Of a DNA stretch of 64,000 nucleotides, positions 43,201-55,004 are shown one piece after another. Every line of letters starts with the position of its first letter. The first letter of the stretch is position 1. The DNA comes from Daphnia carinata (Eukaryota > Arthropoda > Branchiopoda > Diplostraca > Daphniidae). The notes beneath the pieces were generated by a model. That model saw only the letters and a list, made by a program, of their open reading frames with translations, was not told where the DNA came from and did not search any database. Both the position numbers and the translations under genes were made by a program. The stretch covers positions 6,232,424-6,296,423 of the forward strand of contig NC_081334.1 in the NCBI RefSeq assembly GCF_022539665.2, written 5' to 3'.

Positions 43201-44612
43201 ATCTTTCGTCGAGTTTTACCTTGAACACCATGGAGCGCAGCTGGAGGTAGAAATGTTCAACCGTATGGCTATCCCTCAGCAAGCTGATGCTTTCCACGTA
43301 GAACCTGGAGGACCAGACAGACAAAAGAAAAAATCAAATCAAAGAAATGTTAGCAACGCCATCTATGGGGCTTCACGAGAAAGTCGAATTAACAACTCAT
43401 TCACGAAGATCAAAAGTTCAATGGTCCCGCCACCATATCCAGTTAATAATCTATATAGCCAACCCCGCTATTGTTTACATACACACGAACACACAATGCA
43501 GACACTGATTAGAGAACACACACACACACACACACACACACAAAACAATCTCCCTTCTTTGAAAGAAAAATACAATACACCATTTTCTGATATAAAAGAA
43601 TAAATATAATTAAAATTGATGAAAAAAAAATGATAATAAATTTTTTCCCCTGACATGATGGCATAGAAAATTGGGCGTTGCGTACTTGATGAGGAAGTAG
43701 AGAACCAGAGCGCATTTATTGCCATGATTATTGTTCGGCTGTAACTGCTGCAGGTGATGGTGGACGGTCGGCGGAAGTGAATTTTTCTTGGGGAACTCGT
43801 GGTCCAGCACCCTCCGGTCGTATTGAAGCCAGCTATAGTGTCCACTAGACCGTCAAAATCGAATTTAAAAGAAAAGAGAAAAAAAAAATAAATTATTTAA
43901 ATTCCTCAATTGACCAACAGGAAAAAGGGGGGAAATAGAACAATGGATCGGAAATAAAAATAAAAGCCGCACAGTTTGTGTTGATCCAAATAGACTGTCA
44001 TCAAATGCAGAGCTTCCGATTGACCCACATAAGTCGACACGGGATTTATTCTAGACGCAATCGTCAAAATGTTCCAATATTTCTTCCTTTCTTTTCTTCT
44101 TCTTCTTCTTAAATCGTTTTCAACGTTGTGCTCATTTGCCCAAGTGGAACGCAAGAAGAAAATAAAAAGAAGGAAACACTGGCCCTTGACGAAATAGCTC
44201 TTTTTCCTCCTCCTTTTTCTCTAAATTTCATTTTTGCACCCAGCGTGCCGACCTGTAATTTAGGCGGAAAATGTCTGATTCACGGTTTTCTGACGACTCC
44301 TATAAACAAAACGAAAAAAAACCCCTCGTCACCATTTTAAATATCTACAACATGGCCCGAAAGACGAATGAATATTTTTAATTTGATGACTAATCCTACG
44401 CTTGTCTTGTTTTAATAGAAGGGTGGCAACCCACTTAAACCGTGAGCGATACTTTTAACCTCGACTCAAATTTAGCCACTCTCATGTTCTTTTTAATTTT
44501 TCATCGTAGCGTCCCTATCATAAAAAAAAAGGTTTCTCTCGACTGAATTTATGCCCCCCCCCCTTCTATTACAGTTGAAGCCTCATGCTTTCCCGGTGTC
44601 CGTTCAAAGCGG

Positions 44613-44651
<39 letters not shown>

Positions 44652-45283
44652 CGTGTCCCCGATATAATAGCTTGCCAGTACTGGGCTTCACCAAACTCGT
44701 ATAAGATTTCCGGCTAATCGGACGGAATATAAGATTCGATCGCGCATTCCTGGAATGACGTATTTTTGTTGTTGTTGACAGGAAAGAGAAGAAGAACGTT
44801 ATTTAGTTGAATACGTTTCGTCCAAGTAAGCAAGTCCGAAGAATTCCTTTTCTTTGAGAGCCACTTGAGACGTAACTAGGTCCAGTAAGTCCGACGAAAG
44901 CAGATTGGGCTGAACCAGCAGTTCCAGGCGGCGTTCGTCGGGCAGAACGATCAACACTCGTTTTCCTTCGCTCATCTGTGAAACGAATGAACCCAATTAA
45001 TAATCAAGTCCAGCACTGAGAACAGTTTGTCACTACATCCAACTATGTAAGTCACTGCGCTTATCAGATAACACTGACACGTACAATCCGACAAAGAAAG
45101 GGTTCTCCAATTCCACACCCTCCGTGATAAAAACGAAAAAAGAAAGAACACGTTTTCCCCCTTATCGCTGATATATGGAATACATCGCACTCACGTAAAA
45201 CCAAACCAAACAACAACATCAAATCACGTCAACAATACCTTAAATTTTTTAGCTATTTCTTTATAGAGACGATCCGAACCCAT
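34226..45283 (-). CDS. FRMD4A: FRMD4A/B homologue: FERM and CUPID domain scaffold
   Basis: Sixteen exons from 45283 to 34226: 45283-45239, 44975-44815, 43844-43686, 43304-43220, 39562-39483, 39131-39048, 38935-38870, 38776-38632, 38256-38180, 37621-37526, 37249-36951, 36864-36602, 36532-36383, 36294-35774, 35695-35553, 35481-34226; 1209 residues, phases consistent. The FERM domain (about 16-370) shows RRLELLVQPNLL, HYSWLQYDRRVLDHEFPKK, VESLPNYGVHYYSV, LGISYKGIAQYDF, IFQWKQLENLYFR and AICQHQFYLDRR. Next is the CUPID/DUF3338 region (about 435-570: ALKSRKAAMEEKLKAKMEELK, PPEYPLNPGEALPTIRRRVG). The tail is disordered, with a His-rich stretch. In mammals FRMD4A links Par3 to cytohesin-1 and Arf6 at epithelial junctions. 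The 15-residue first exon is inferred from an ATG plus donor; without it translation could start at 44975. Confidence 0.93.
39563..43219 (-). other. large low-complexity intron of the FRMD4 homologue
   Basis: 3.66 kb rich in A/T homopolymers, (CA)n and (CT)n tracts. Overlapping ORFs on both strands at 40.7-41.2 kb are low-complexity artefacts. No exon or nested gene seen. Confidence 0.7.
43516..43542. repeat. (CA)n microsatellite
   Basis: About 13 uninterrupted CA units in a FRMD4 intron. Confidence 0.9.
44616..44649. repeat. 34-nt poly(A) tract
   Basis: Longest homopolymer in the window, in a FRMD4 intron. No retrocopy body or target duplication was seen beside it. Confidence 0.85.
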
Positions 45284-47318
45284 GACCGTACCCACTGACA
45301 CACGTTATGCACGGGTTGTCATGACAACAACAAACACTGTACACGTAAAAACATACACACACACACACACACGCACACTAAAAACTGGGAAAACGAGCAC
45401 GTGCGACTGTTCGTCACTGCTGTCCGACTGACAATGATACATTTAGTGCTGCTCAGTGTGTGGGCCCACAGTGGAGCCTATTACTAGTACACACATACTA
45501 CGCAAGAATTCCCCCCCCCCTTTCCAATGTGACGGGCGTCGCGGTGCTTACCCTCCGGGATGGATCCCCCCCTTATTTATTCGTCTGACCGGGATAACGG
45601 TTATTTTCACACAGTGGAGAAACAAAAAAATTGCTTACCCGTAGTCGACCCACACATATGCCACTCACGCATAATCACGCTTGCTGCATGATGTGTACGA
45701 AGGGTATATACGTTACAAGTATGGGTATATGTAAGTGCGGCGCCATGTACCCAATTGCACGAAGTACAAGCATGGAACAAATCCCGAACAATTGCGATGC
45801 GTGTAGGGCTATATTTACGATTATTATCATTATTTTCCTTCTCTCCCCTCCCCCCTTTCGCCATTCCTTACGATTTTGTTTTTGTTTCGCTCGAAAAATT
45901 GCCTCACGATCACATAATTCAAAAACACCCACTGGGTTGGAAGAATGAAACAAAAAAAAAAAAAACAAGACGATGGGCAAAGATCCAAAATTCCGGGAAT
46001 GAACTGTTGGCGATTCCATCTTAATTTTCGTTCGTTCGCTTCCTTCACCTCCCCAATTATAATTTCAAATATACCCACCCCCTTGGCCTGAGAGAAAGAG
46101 AGATCGACAGGTATATATTGGCGGTGTCCCGTTCACACTGACATGAAAGAGAAAAAAAAAAACAGAAAAATATCAACAAAGCGGCGCATCCGCTAGAAAC
46201 ACGAGGTCAATTCTCACGCCGGGTCACGATGTTTCTTTACTAAAATAAGTAGTAAATGTTCCATGATTTTCGCGGAGAGAAAGATAGAATATCAACAGAA
46301 AAAAAAAATACAGGTCGCGAGCAAACACAATGGAAAAATATAACGACGACTTGTTTCTCTCTCTCTCTTTCTCCACTATTTATCCCGCCATTTGCTGTTT
46401 CGCTCTCACGAGGGAGGTGCGTTTCCCGTCCTGATTAGAATCCATCACACGACGGCATACAAAAAACACAAAAGAGAGAAGATTATTCTATCTACAGGGA
46501 GAAACACCCATAGAGCACACACATACACGTACAATTTTTACGTTTCGAAAGAAAAAATGACCCTTCATCCATCACACGCAACCGAATGGCATCTACAAAC
46601 ACACCCAAAACGAGGTGGTATTCAATTCCATCTTATTTGAAACAATCGATCACGAATGCCAGCTATAAAGCGGAGGCATGTCTTCAAACATGTCGGTTTT
46701 TGGATACTCGGCTGTACGGCTTGTTATTATCATGTCTTTCAGTGTTCACGATTCACTCGTTTCGGAAAACTGAAAGAATTAATAATCATTAGGGAAGGTA
46801 TTAGAGTCCGATGCATAATTCAAGTGAACGGCAGGGGGTTGGTTACCCTAACAACTAAAGAAAATACAAACACTCGGAATGTTTTTTTTTCTTTTCTCGC
46901 TCTCACTCGGTGTGTAGACATAATTGAAAAATAATCGTGAATTCTTTTCGACTTTTCACAAAGCCATATTACACGCACACACACAGAAAAAAGGTTGGAT
47001 GACCGCCAGGGCTGAAACATTGAACAAACGGCGCGGCATGGGAATGGTTCGCTCGTTCCAGTGCGAGTCTTGTGGTTTTTGGGGTTGGGCGACTATGCGG
47101 AGAGACGGCCGAAGCAATTGTCTTGTTGTTGTACAACATCTGAGAAAGTGGTTTCCTTTTTTTTTACTGTCTAGCAAATCAGATGTTTTAAAGAAATTTT
47201 TCGAAACATATTGAACTTTGCTCGACACGGAATATTTGCCTTGAAATGCATAACATTACTAATACCAGTTCCCTTAAAAAAAAGAAACAGAATGAATGAC
47301 GTCGGTTACTTCCTCTAG

Positions 47319-47452
47319 GGCTGGCCTTCGCTGGTTTCATCGACATTCTCGACCACCGCAAACAATTGAGTCACGCCTTCTCATTGGAACGCAAAAAGTT
47401 CATTACTACCACCGTGATCGGCTTGACGGTCTTCCTTCCCTTCGCACTACAG
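47319..47452 (+). other. orphan exon-like coding stretch, membrane-protein-like
   Basis: After a good acceptor (ttacttcctctag) comes an open frame reading LAFAGFIDILDHRKQLSHAF then SLERKKFITTTVIGLTVFLP and FALQG. The mixture of charged and hydrophobic residues and the balanced codon use look like a transmembrane-protein exon. No donor follows at the expected place; the frame runs on to a stop near 47.49 kb. No partner exon was found. Likely a fragment of a duplicated gene; family not recognised. Confidence 0.4.
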
Positions 47453-48900
47453 GGAAACCCCATAAGAGTTAATGGCATTCGGAAATCCAGTTAAGAAACC
47501 GGAAGAATCATAGGGTATGGGCAAATCATTCTCTTTGGACCAGCTGGTCTTTGTCACGATTTTCTGTTGTTGTGATTAGCGAAAGAAGGAAATGGATGAC
47601 GGCGACCCTGGGGTTAGCACATGTTTAGGTCTAGATACGAGGGACTCGAAAAGACGAAGGGGAGGAAATAACAAATGGGACCGGCGCAGTTGGCGTCTAC
47701 GGCGTCGCGCAGCCGCGACCTCTATTGGGCGCCAAAAATGACTCAGCTTCAAACTGTTCTCTTTATCATTAGTCACACATGCATAGTCACCGGTTTCTTT
47801 GTCTAGTCAGACCGGTCTTATTCTAACTGTCAACTAGTTGCAATCTGATTAAAAGGGATATAATCATGCTTCACCTTGATGGGCACGATTTGTGATGGAT
47901 GAAGAGGGGTGAGACAGCAATAACAACTGTCAACTTGTTGCACTACCTGAGGTTATGTTGGACTACGATGAATGAATGAGATACAGAGAAGCAAGTTTTA
48001 CCTTGAGTCATGAGTAGTTTGTATCAACGATGAGGTGCAACACCAAAGTTCATTGTAAAGCCAAGTGTTTGCTGAAACACTGAGAGCAAGTTAAGAGAGA
48101 GACTGTTCACTATCGTTTCCGATCACGGAATAACTGCCATCCAGAAAGATTTCAGCCCACGTATACACACAACAGACACGCAGTCGCACACACAAACAAC
48201 AACCGACTGGCCACTCTCACGAAAGACTGAAAACTCTCTCCTTTTTTCCCTCGGTCTTCGTGCCCGATGGTCCACTGGTTTCGAAATCAAGTTAAAAAAG
48301 ATATAAAAAGTCTACTGGGAAAAAAACAGAAAACCTCTTTTCTAAGACGAACACAGCAAACGTCAATGTTTTACTGCTTGTCGCCATGTTCAAACTGAAA
48401 AAAAAAACGGTCGCTCTCTGGGAAAACCGCAGCCATCTGTCGGTCTTGAGAGAACCACCGAGAATGAAAGGGGGGATGGAAGTTAACGTTCCGACACCAC
48501 CCCCTCAGGGATGGAGAAAAAAATGTTATTGTACTACTTGATTGAATGAAAGTAAAGTTTTTTGTTTCTTTTGTTTCCAACGTTTTTTTTTTTAGCTAAT
48601 AGCGTTTCGCTTTTTTTTTCACATCCACCTAATACAAAGCAGAGTTGTTTTCCTCCATAACCGCGCCAATGTCCGACAATCGACGCGAGTCAATAAATTC
48701 GACTGTGGTACGCCGTTTATATTCCCGAGATAATAACTGCCGTGCATGACTAACTTTGGATAAGGTTGCGCCGTGGAATCCGGTGCGCGGAGAAATTGGA
48801 GACGCAAGCACGCGTTCCACTCGACGACACTTGAATGAGATAACTATAAACAAAAGTATACGAACTCCAAAATTTTTAGGCGAAAACAAAATGCAGTGTA

Positions 48901-48906
48901 TTTATT
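48901..48906 (-). terminator. poly(A) signal of UBXN7
   Basis: AATAAA on the minus strand about 290 bp after the UBXN7 stop. Confidence 0.45.
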
Positions 48907-49198
48907 TGAACGATCCCAAAATTGGGCGCGCGATGATGTTCACTGAATGCGCTTTTGTTTTCCACTTGACACTTTGAGATTAAATTTGTGTTCTTTCAAC
49001 TTGTCTCTGAAAGACACACCTGGGTCCACGAGGTAGACGAGGATAAAAAAATTAAGTTAAAGGGAAAATTTTTTTTAAATTGCTCAAGTGGAAAAAAATG
49101 ATGAGAAACATTGAGCTTGAGACGCACGAATGTAATTTGTAGTTTGATGCACTGTTCTTTCAGACACACACGCACACACAGATTTTTCCTGCTAACAC

Positions 49199-51475
49199 TC
49201 ATCTGGCTTGAACAAATATGGTGTCGTGAGGAAAAAGACCAGCGTCTTTAAGTGTCATTTCACTGTCCATGTTTAAGAGAAGCCGCTTCGGGAAGTTAGC
49301 CATCAGCTCGAATTTATCACGCGGAAATCCTTTGCTGGCCGCATACTTGACTAACGCCTGCAATATATCAGAAGAGTAATTAAATTTAAGAATGGAATTC
49401 TTAAGTTAAAAGTAAAAACTGTGTTTGTTTTTTAAAAAAAGCAAGTTTTAGTGAGACCACAGCGCCAGAATGCTGTAACATTTCAGGTTACGGAACATAA
49501 AGGAGCTGAAATGCTTTCAAGGTTTTGGAAAAAAGAAACGGTTGGAACTCAAGAATGCTGATTGAATGATTTGATTCGGTAGGCTGAATCGTCTCAATTG
49601 ACACAATGGCTTACCGGAATAGAATAAAACAAAGCTTTTGGTTCACTTCAGGTATTTAGGAAAAGGGTACTTAAGCTCATCATGCTTGAAACTATTTGTT
49701 GAATTTTTTTTTTTTTGTTTATGAAAGGTAAATAATTGAAAAAAAGTTGATGGTGGTCGTGCTTACCATTAGGGTAGAAGAGCAGGGAAGAGTTTTTTGT
49801 TCCTTGGAACCGTCTGGAAAGCGAAAAACAATTGATGAGGTTGGGTCTGCTTCGGGACCTAAGTGCCTTTTCCAGTCGTCATCTGTTGTTTCTAGGCGGT
49901 TTTCCAGTTGCTGTGGTTGGGGTTCACATGGATCCACACCTTCAGTTTTCTGAGGTTCGCTAGCCCGGCTGTCAGATTCAGAGTCAAACCAATTTGCCTG
50001 TTGATCATCGTCTTCATCACTGACAGACTCATCGTCTGATGCGAGTGTTTTACGATTTTGGGCGGCTAACGAGGCTCGAATTGCTGCTTGTAACTGATCA
50101 TCTTCACTGGCATCTAAAATGGTTTCCTAAAAGAATATAACCAATAAATATTCCCAATAAAAATAAAAAACGTCTGCGAACCGAATGACTGAAACGTTCA
50201 AGAATCTTATTACCACTCGTCTCTTTTTAGGTTCCGATGCGCATCTATCTTCATCTCCCCATGAAGAGGTTGCCAAAAACTCACTGATGAGTGTTTCGTA
50301 GGTACTGGCGTCGGAATAATTCCATTCAACCATCAACTCTCCAGTTCTAGGATCCAAAACGGCAACATATGGCCATTGGTTGACCTTGTAGAAAGTCATG
50401 TATCGCTGTCCTTCCTCGCTGTCCATATACAACTGAAATAAAATTCAAGAGTTATGCATGGATTGGTTTTCTTTTTTCAAACAGCTTTAGCTTTCATAAG
50501 AATGGTTATTAACTAAACATCACAAATAGTACAAATTTTATAGCTAAAGGAATGAACGTGTTGATGATGTTACCTGGAGGAATAGAAAGTTCTCTCGAAC
50601 GAGATTTTTGATTGACTTTTGAGACCATACATCGCGATTCATTATCTGACAACTAAACTCAGATACATTTTGAATGTTGACCATAATCCATTTTTTTAAG
50701 GTTTTCCCTGTATCTCTGGCCTGTAATACACCACAAAAAATTATTAGTGCAGGTAATTGATAATACCACACTGAAATTTTCATCTTCTCTAGACAGTTCA
50801 ATGCATACATTGAGGAGATTTCCATTGAACATCATGTCTATGGGTGGTCGAAAGAGTTCTTCTAAACTCCTTTTACCAGATGTGCTGGCTGAGGTAATGG
50901 ATGGTGTCAGGCCATTAGTTTCTCTCAGACGGGATTCTTGCAACTCTTTAAAATCAATTAGATTAGTAACTCACACTAATTTTGTCAACAAATTAAATAT
51001 TACTTGTCTCTACTTCAAAATTTCTAAAGGAATCAAAAACCGATTTGACTATACGTCTTTTGCCCTTGAAGCCAAACCCATATCCTTCATATCCAGATTC
51101 CACCAAGACTTCTTGTTTTTGAGGGATAGGTGCTCTTACATAGTCATCTTCTTGTGCACCTGATGCACTTGGATTTTCTGTAAGTCCTTCCATATGCATG
51201 TCAACAGCTCTCTCAAGGTTCCCCCTGCATGCTTCAATCAATGTTCGTGCCACATCTTCTGTGCTACCTATATTGAAAGATATAGTTTATAATTGTTTTT
51301 TAAGGAATTTTGAGTTTCATTTTATACCTGTAACCGCGCAAAACTGCTCTATCTGCTCTCTGGTCACTGTACATGATTTCGCTTTAGACTTGGTGCTTTT
51401 TTCACTTCCGCTTCGAGATTTGCTCCGGCTAGATTTCGAAGATGAACCTCGAGAAGAATCGTCAGATAGATCCAT
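49199..51475 (-). CDS. UBXN7: UBXN7 homologue, p97/VCP cofactor
   Basis: Seven exons from 51475: 51475-51328, 51267-51004, 50945-50767, 50720-50574, 50432-50214, 50126-49767, 49357-49199; 491 residues, close to human UBXN7 (489). Domains in order: a Ser/Lys-rich start; a UBA-like domain (EQIEQFCAVTG...ARTLIEACRGNLERAVDMHM); the UAS thioredoxin-like domain (LEELFRPPIDMMFNG, WIMVNIQNVSEF, NRDVWSQKSIKNLVRENF, YVAVLDPRTGELMVEW); a UIM (EDDQLQAAIRASLAA); an acidic linker; and the UBX domain (IVFRFPDGS...FPRDKFELMANFPKR). UBXN7 links p97 to ubiquitylated substrates and, through its UIM, to neddylated CUL2 and other cullin-RING ligases (known). Its start lies 229 bp from the SLC6 stop on the same strand. 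Confidence 0.95.
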
Positions 51476-51704
51476 TGTGAATTAGTAAAATTAAGCAAAT
51501 CTAATGTCCTTAACGCTGATTACGTGCGTCAGGTCTACAGCCGACAACCAAAAAAATTAGAAGACAACGCCATCTGATGTTGATTCAGAGAAAGTACAAA
51601 CATAAATTTGTATTGGGGGCGCGATATTTTTTTTTAACAAGATAAGCAAGAAATCTGAAAGCTTTCAACATGAAAACAGCAAACAGTTATAAAATTAAAC
51701 TTTA

Positions 51705-54700
51705 CTATGCAATCGTGCCGCCCAATTCATCGTAGTGCCTTGCATAGTTAGGCATACGAACCATTGTAATACTCGGGCGCCGGTTTTTGGGAGTGGCATT
51801 ATGATCGCTGTTAGAGATATCTAGTGTAGGACTTTCGTCTTTCAGCCTCCGCGAAATGGTATTCAAAGAATATGACACTGGCCCAGATTCTTGTTCAATA
51901 GATCTTTTCCAATGGAAATGAAGAAGGGGATCAACTGGGCCCCAGTTTCTGTCGGGTTTCATCGAATTAACCAACTTTTTTATCAGCTCATATTCGGTCT
52001 CGTGAACCACTACTCTAATCATGAAGATGATCGCTACCACCAAAGCTAGAAAATAGAGAGACCACCCAGTGGCTACCAACCATATGGGATAATGGCAATC
52101 CACAGTTCCGTCCAACGGCACGCCCAAGAAACCCCAAAGTTCTGCGACCTGAAATTCGTTCGGTAATTAAAGAATACAATTTCCAGAGGCAATACGCTGA
52201 AATCAAACTTACGAGAAGAAGGACGATAGTAACATAGCTCCACGATACGTTCCAAAAAAAGTTTATAGGTCGGCTGAGCATAAATTCCAGATTCTTCTTC
52301 ACATTTTCCCTGCCTATTGGAAATCAATATTTAAATAAAATAAGATATCAATTTTAACACTTATCTTACCATAGACCCACATCCAACCGATTAAATGAAC
52401 AATTAAACAAGTAAGTACAGTGCCTCCTGCTGCGTAATGATCCCACATCGTTAAAATTTCATTTCCAGCCTAAACGGAAACAATTGTCGGTTATTGTATG
52501 GCAATTTAAGAAGAATATCTGGGTAAAAACGAAGCACCGGAATAAGACCAGGAACATTTACAAGCCAGATGGCCAAAAACACCAAGCAGTAAGTCAACTT
52601 TCGATGGTGTTCTTTAAGTGCCGGAAAATTCTCGTACACATTCTGGAAAATTGCATACGACAAGGGTAGCTATAAATGTAATAATCCAATCGATTTACAT
52701 TATGGCTGTTGCAAGTAAGCAAATTTGCTTTTCTATTGTTACCATGCTATTGATTCCAGCAAGAAAGATGAGTCCAAAAGTGAGTCCAGCCCATAACGAA
52801 TCGGAAACGTTATAGTACACAGAGTATATGAAGGCGTTGGGTTGGGCTACATCATTTCCATCAAGTCCAGAAATTCCAATCCATGCAAATGCCGTAATTA
52901 CGGAGATAATGGCAAAGAATAGGTTAATTAACCAAATTAAAATTCCATCTCTAAATAGTGGGGGAAATGAAATCAAATATTCCGTCACTGAAAGATGAAA
53001 GCGCGTTAGAATTTAAATACCGGACAATGTTTCTGTTGAAATAGCTAGAAGATGTTAGCGTAGGCAGAGTGCCGAAACCTATCGCCAATGAAAATAAGAC
53101 CTGTACCATAGCGCCATACCAAACCTAAAGTACAGCCATAATTATAAGTCACAAAAATTAATAGATATGACAATGACGATCGGTACCTCTCCGCGCCCAA
53201 AGCCCCATAGCTCGTGAGGGACAAGCAAGTTAATTCCCCTTTGTGCAGTGTTGTTTACATTCGAGAGTAAATTGTTTGGGTGAGATAAAGCTAAAGCCAT
53301 CACCACACCAAGTAGAATAGCAGAGATGATTCCAGACAGTGACAGGATAATTTTCATCACCTTGGCCCCGAAACAAATACTGTTTATCAAAAAGTAATCC
53401 TTATACGTGTCAAAATGAACCGATGCGTTTTAAATTTAATACGAACCTTAGAGCAACTATTATCAACACAGCTGCAAGCATGGGCAGCATCTTAAAGTTC
53501 ATTAGGTCTTGATATTTGTACAGGACGCGATTCCTATCAATGAATTAAATGGTTTCTCGAACAAATGGAACATATGCTCAAGTAATTATTCTTACTCGAA
53601 ACAGAATTCTTCTTCAGAAATCACCCCATATGAAGTACAATTGCTACTTTGAGGATCCTGGCACTAACATTAAAATTATAATTGAGACAAAATCAATAAG
53701 TTTTTTTAATAACTCATTCTTTACGTTTTATACCAAACAAGTGGTGAGATTTTGACTGGACGATAGTTCACAGCCACTCCAGCCGCTAAATCCGACAATA
53801 CCAAATTGAAAAGCCCACTAAGAAAGAAAAATATTATTTCAGCATAAAAGTAAATGAAATTTTCTTATGGACCACGAAGTACCGTTGCGAGCGTAGGGAA
53901 ATAACAAGCCTGATAAATACCAGCTATCACTTGCGCAATACCTATGCCTATAAGAAAGCACACAAAATAAATGGTTGATAACTTAAGGTTAAATAAATAT
54001 TCTTGGATCCCCTCTGAGATGGAAATCTCATTTGACGCGAAAAGCAATAAATAAATCATTTCATTCTTTCACACGACATCCGTGTTTCACAAACACTTTT
54101 ATCTCTGTTGGTCAAGGCTATGCAATACGCCGCGAGATGTTCTCTTTTTTTATAGTATCAGAAAAGGTATGTCGTAATGCAAGTATGTAGAGATTATCTA
54201 GATAAGTAATAAATTGGGTTTAACCGTATGATCGTTTACCTTTAAAAAAAGGGACAGCTCTCCATAACTGGATGACTCCAGTTTGTCCAAACTGACCCAA
54301 TGATAGCTCCAATACAAATAAGGGTAACCCGACAAAGACCATCAGTATTATATAGGCAATAAATGCTTCCCCTGCAAAGACTCAAATTATTTTGTTTCAA
54401 TTTACAATATGATTGCAAAACACTTTTACCAGAATAATTAAAGTACACAAATGTTGGTAATCTCCAGATGTTACTGAGTGCAAGACTCATTGCCTGAAAA
54501 AGAAAGAGATTGATTAGGCAATTTAATAAGAAAAATATCAGTTACACTTACCATGAGACTTGCGTTATCTAACCATATGATTCTCTGAGATTTCTCATCC
54601 TTGAAAGCAGCAATGCTTAATGGAGTCAAGTCGTTGGTTGAAGAGAATTCGGGTATATCTGGCAGACCATTTGCAGAAATGTTATTTGTTCGTAATTCTG

Positions 54701-55004
54701 CTAAAGGCCTATGCGATGATAAGAAAATTCGTTCGGTTTCATTTCGCTGGCGAACAGAAGTCACGGATCTGACTAATGAGTCATCATCTTCCATCAACCC
54801 CAAAGGAAATGAGGTGAGTTCCAAAGGTTCCTGCAACAAGATAAAAGAATAATGTTGTATAATTCTGGTGTAAAAATTATTTTTAAAACACACTTCGATC
54901 ACACTGTAAGTTAGCTGTTTTTTGGTACGTGAACTCTGCCTTTCGATTGGGCCTCTCATCGAATCGTGTTTGTTTTCGATTTCATTATGGAATTCCGATT
55001 CCAT
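51705..55004 (-). CDS. divergent SLC6-family (neurotransmitter:sodium symporter) transporter
   Basis: Fifteen exons from 55004: 55004-54894, 54830-54552, 54493-54430, 54371-54240, 53947-53883, 53817-53734, 53663-53596, 53533-53447, 53379-53187, 53124-53021, 52950-52743, 52669-52538, 52469-52370, 52313-52213, 52148-51705; 723 residues. A cytoplasmic N-terminus of about 130 residues precedes TM1. SLC6 landmarks are GLPLFVLELSLGQFGQ, Cys-bearing loop 2 (CELSSSQNLTTC), VWYGAMVQVLFSLAIGFG and a RDGILIWLIN segment. TM1 reads ALSNIWRLP where most members have GLGNVWRFP, and NYSG replaces NGGG, so the unwound ion-binding region has lost glycines. Substrate cannot be read from sequence. It is an orphan or insect-specific subtype (inference). 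Splice choice between exons 5 and 6 was set by phase and TM3 homology. Confidence 0.88.

Larger units (their letters stand above)
45284..49198. other. intergenic region and probable 5' flank of the FRMD4 homologue
   Basis: 3.9 kb without a confident gene. It holds (CA)n near 45.35 kb, an orphan exon-like frame at 47.3 kb, and the probable UBXN7 3' UTR at the right end. Confidence 0.6.

Noticed and set aside
44616-44649. Poly(A) tract as the tail of a retrocopy.
   Set aside because: Nothing resembling a coding or SINE body lies on its 5' side; long A/T runs are common throughout these introns.
48619-48889. 86-codon minus-strand ORF ending EENNSALY as a gene.
   Set aside because: Its C-terminal half looks protein-like, but no acceptor, partner exon or family could be found, so it is not annotated.
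52951-52988. Acceptor near 52981 for SLC6 exon 11, giving a VTEYLISFPPLF start.
   Set aside because: It does not fit the incoming phase; the acceptor at 52951 restores the phase and the family pattern N-x-x-x-RDG.
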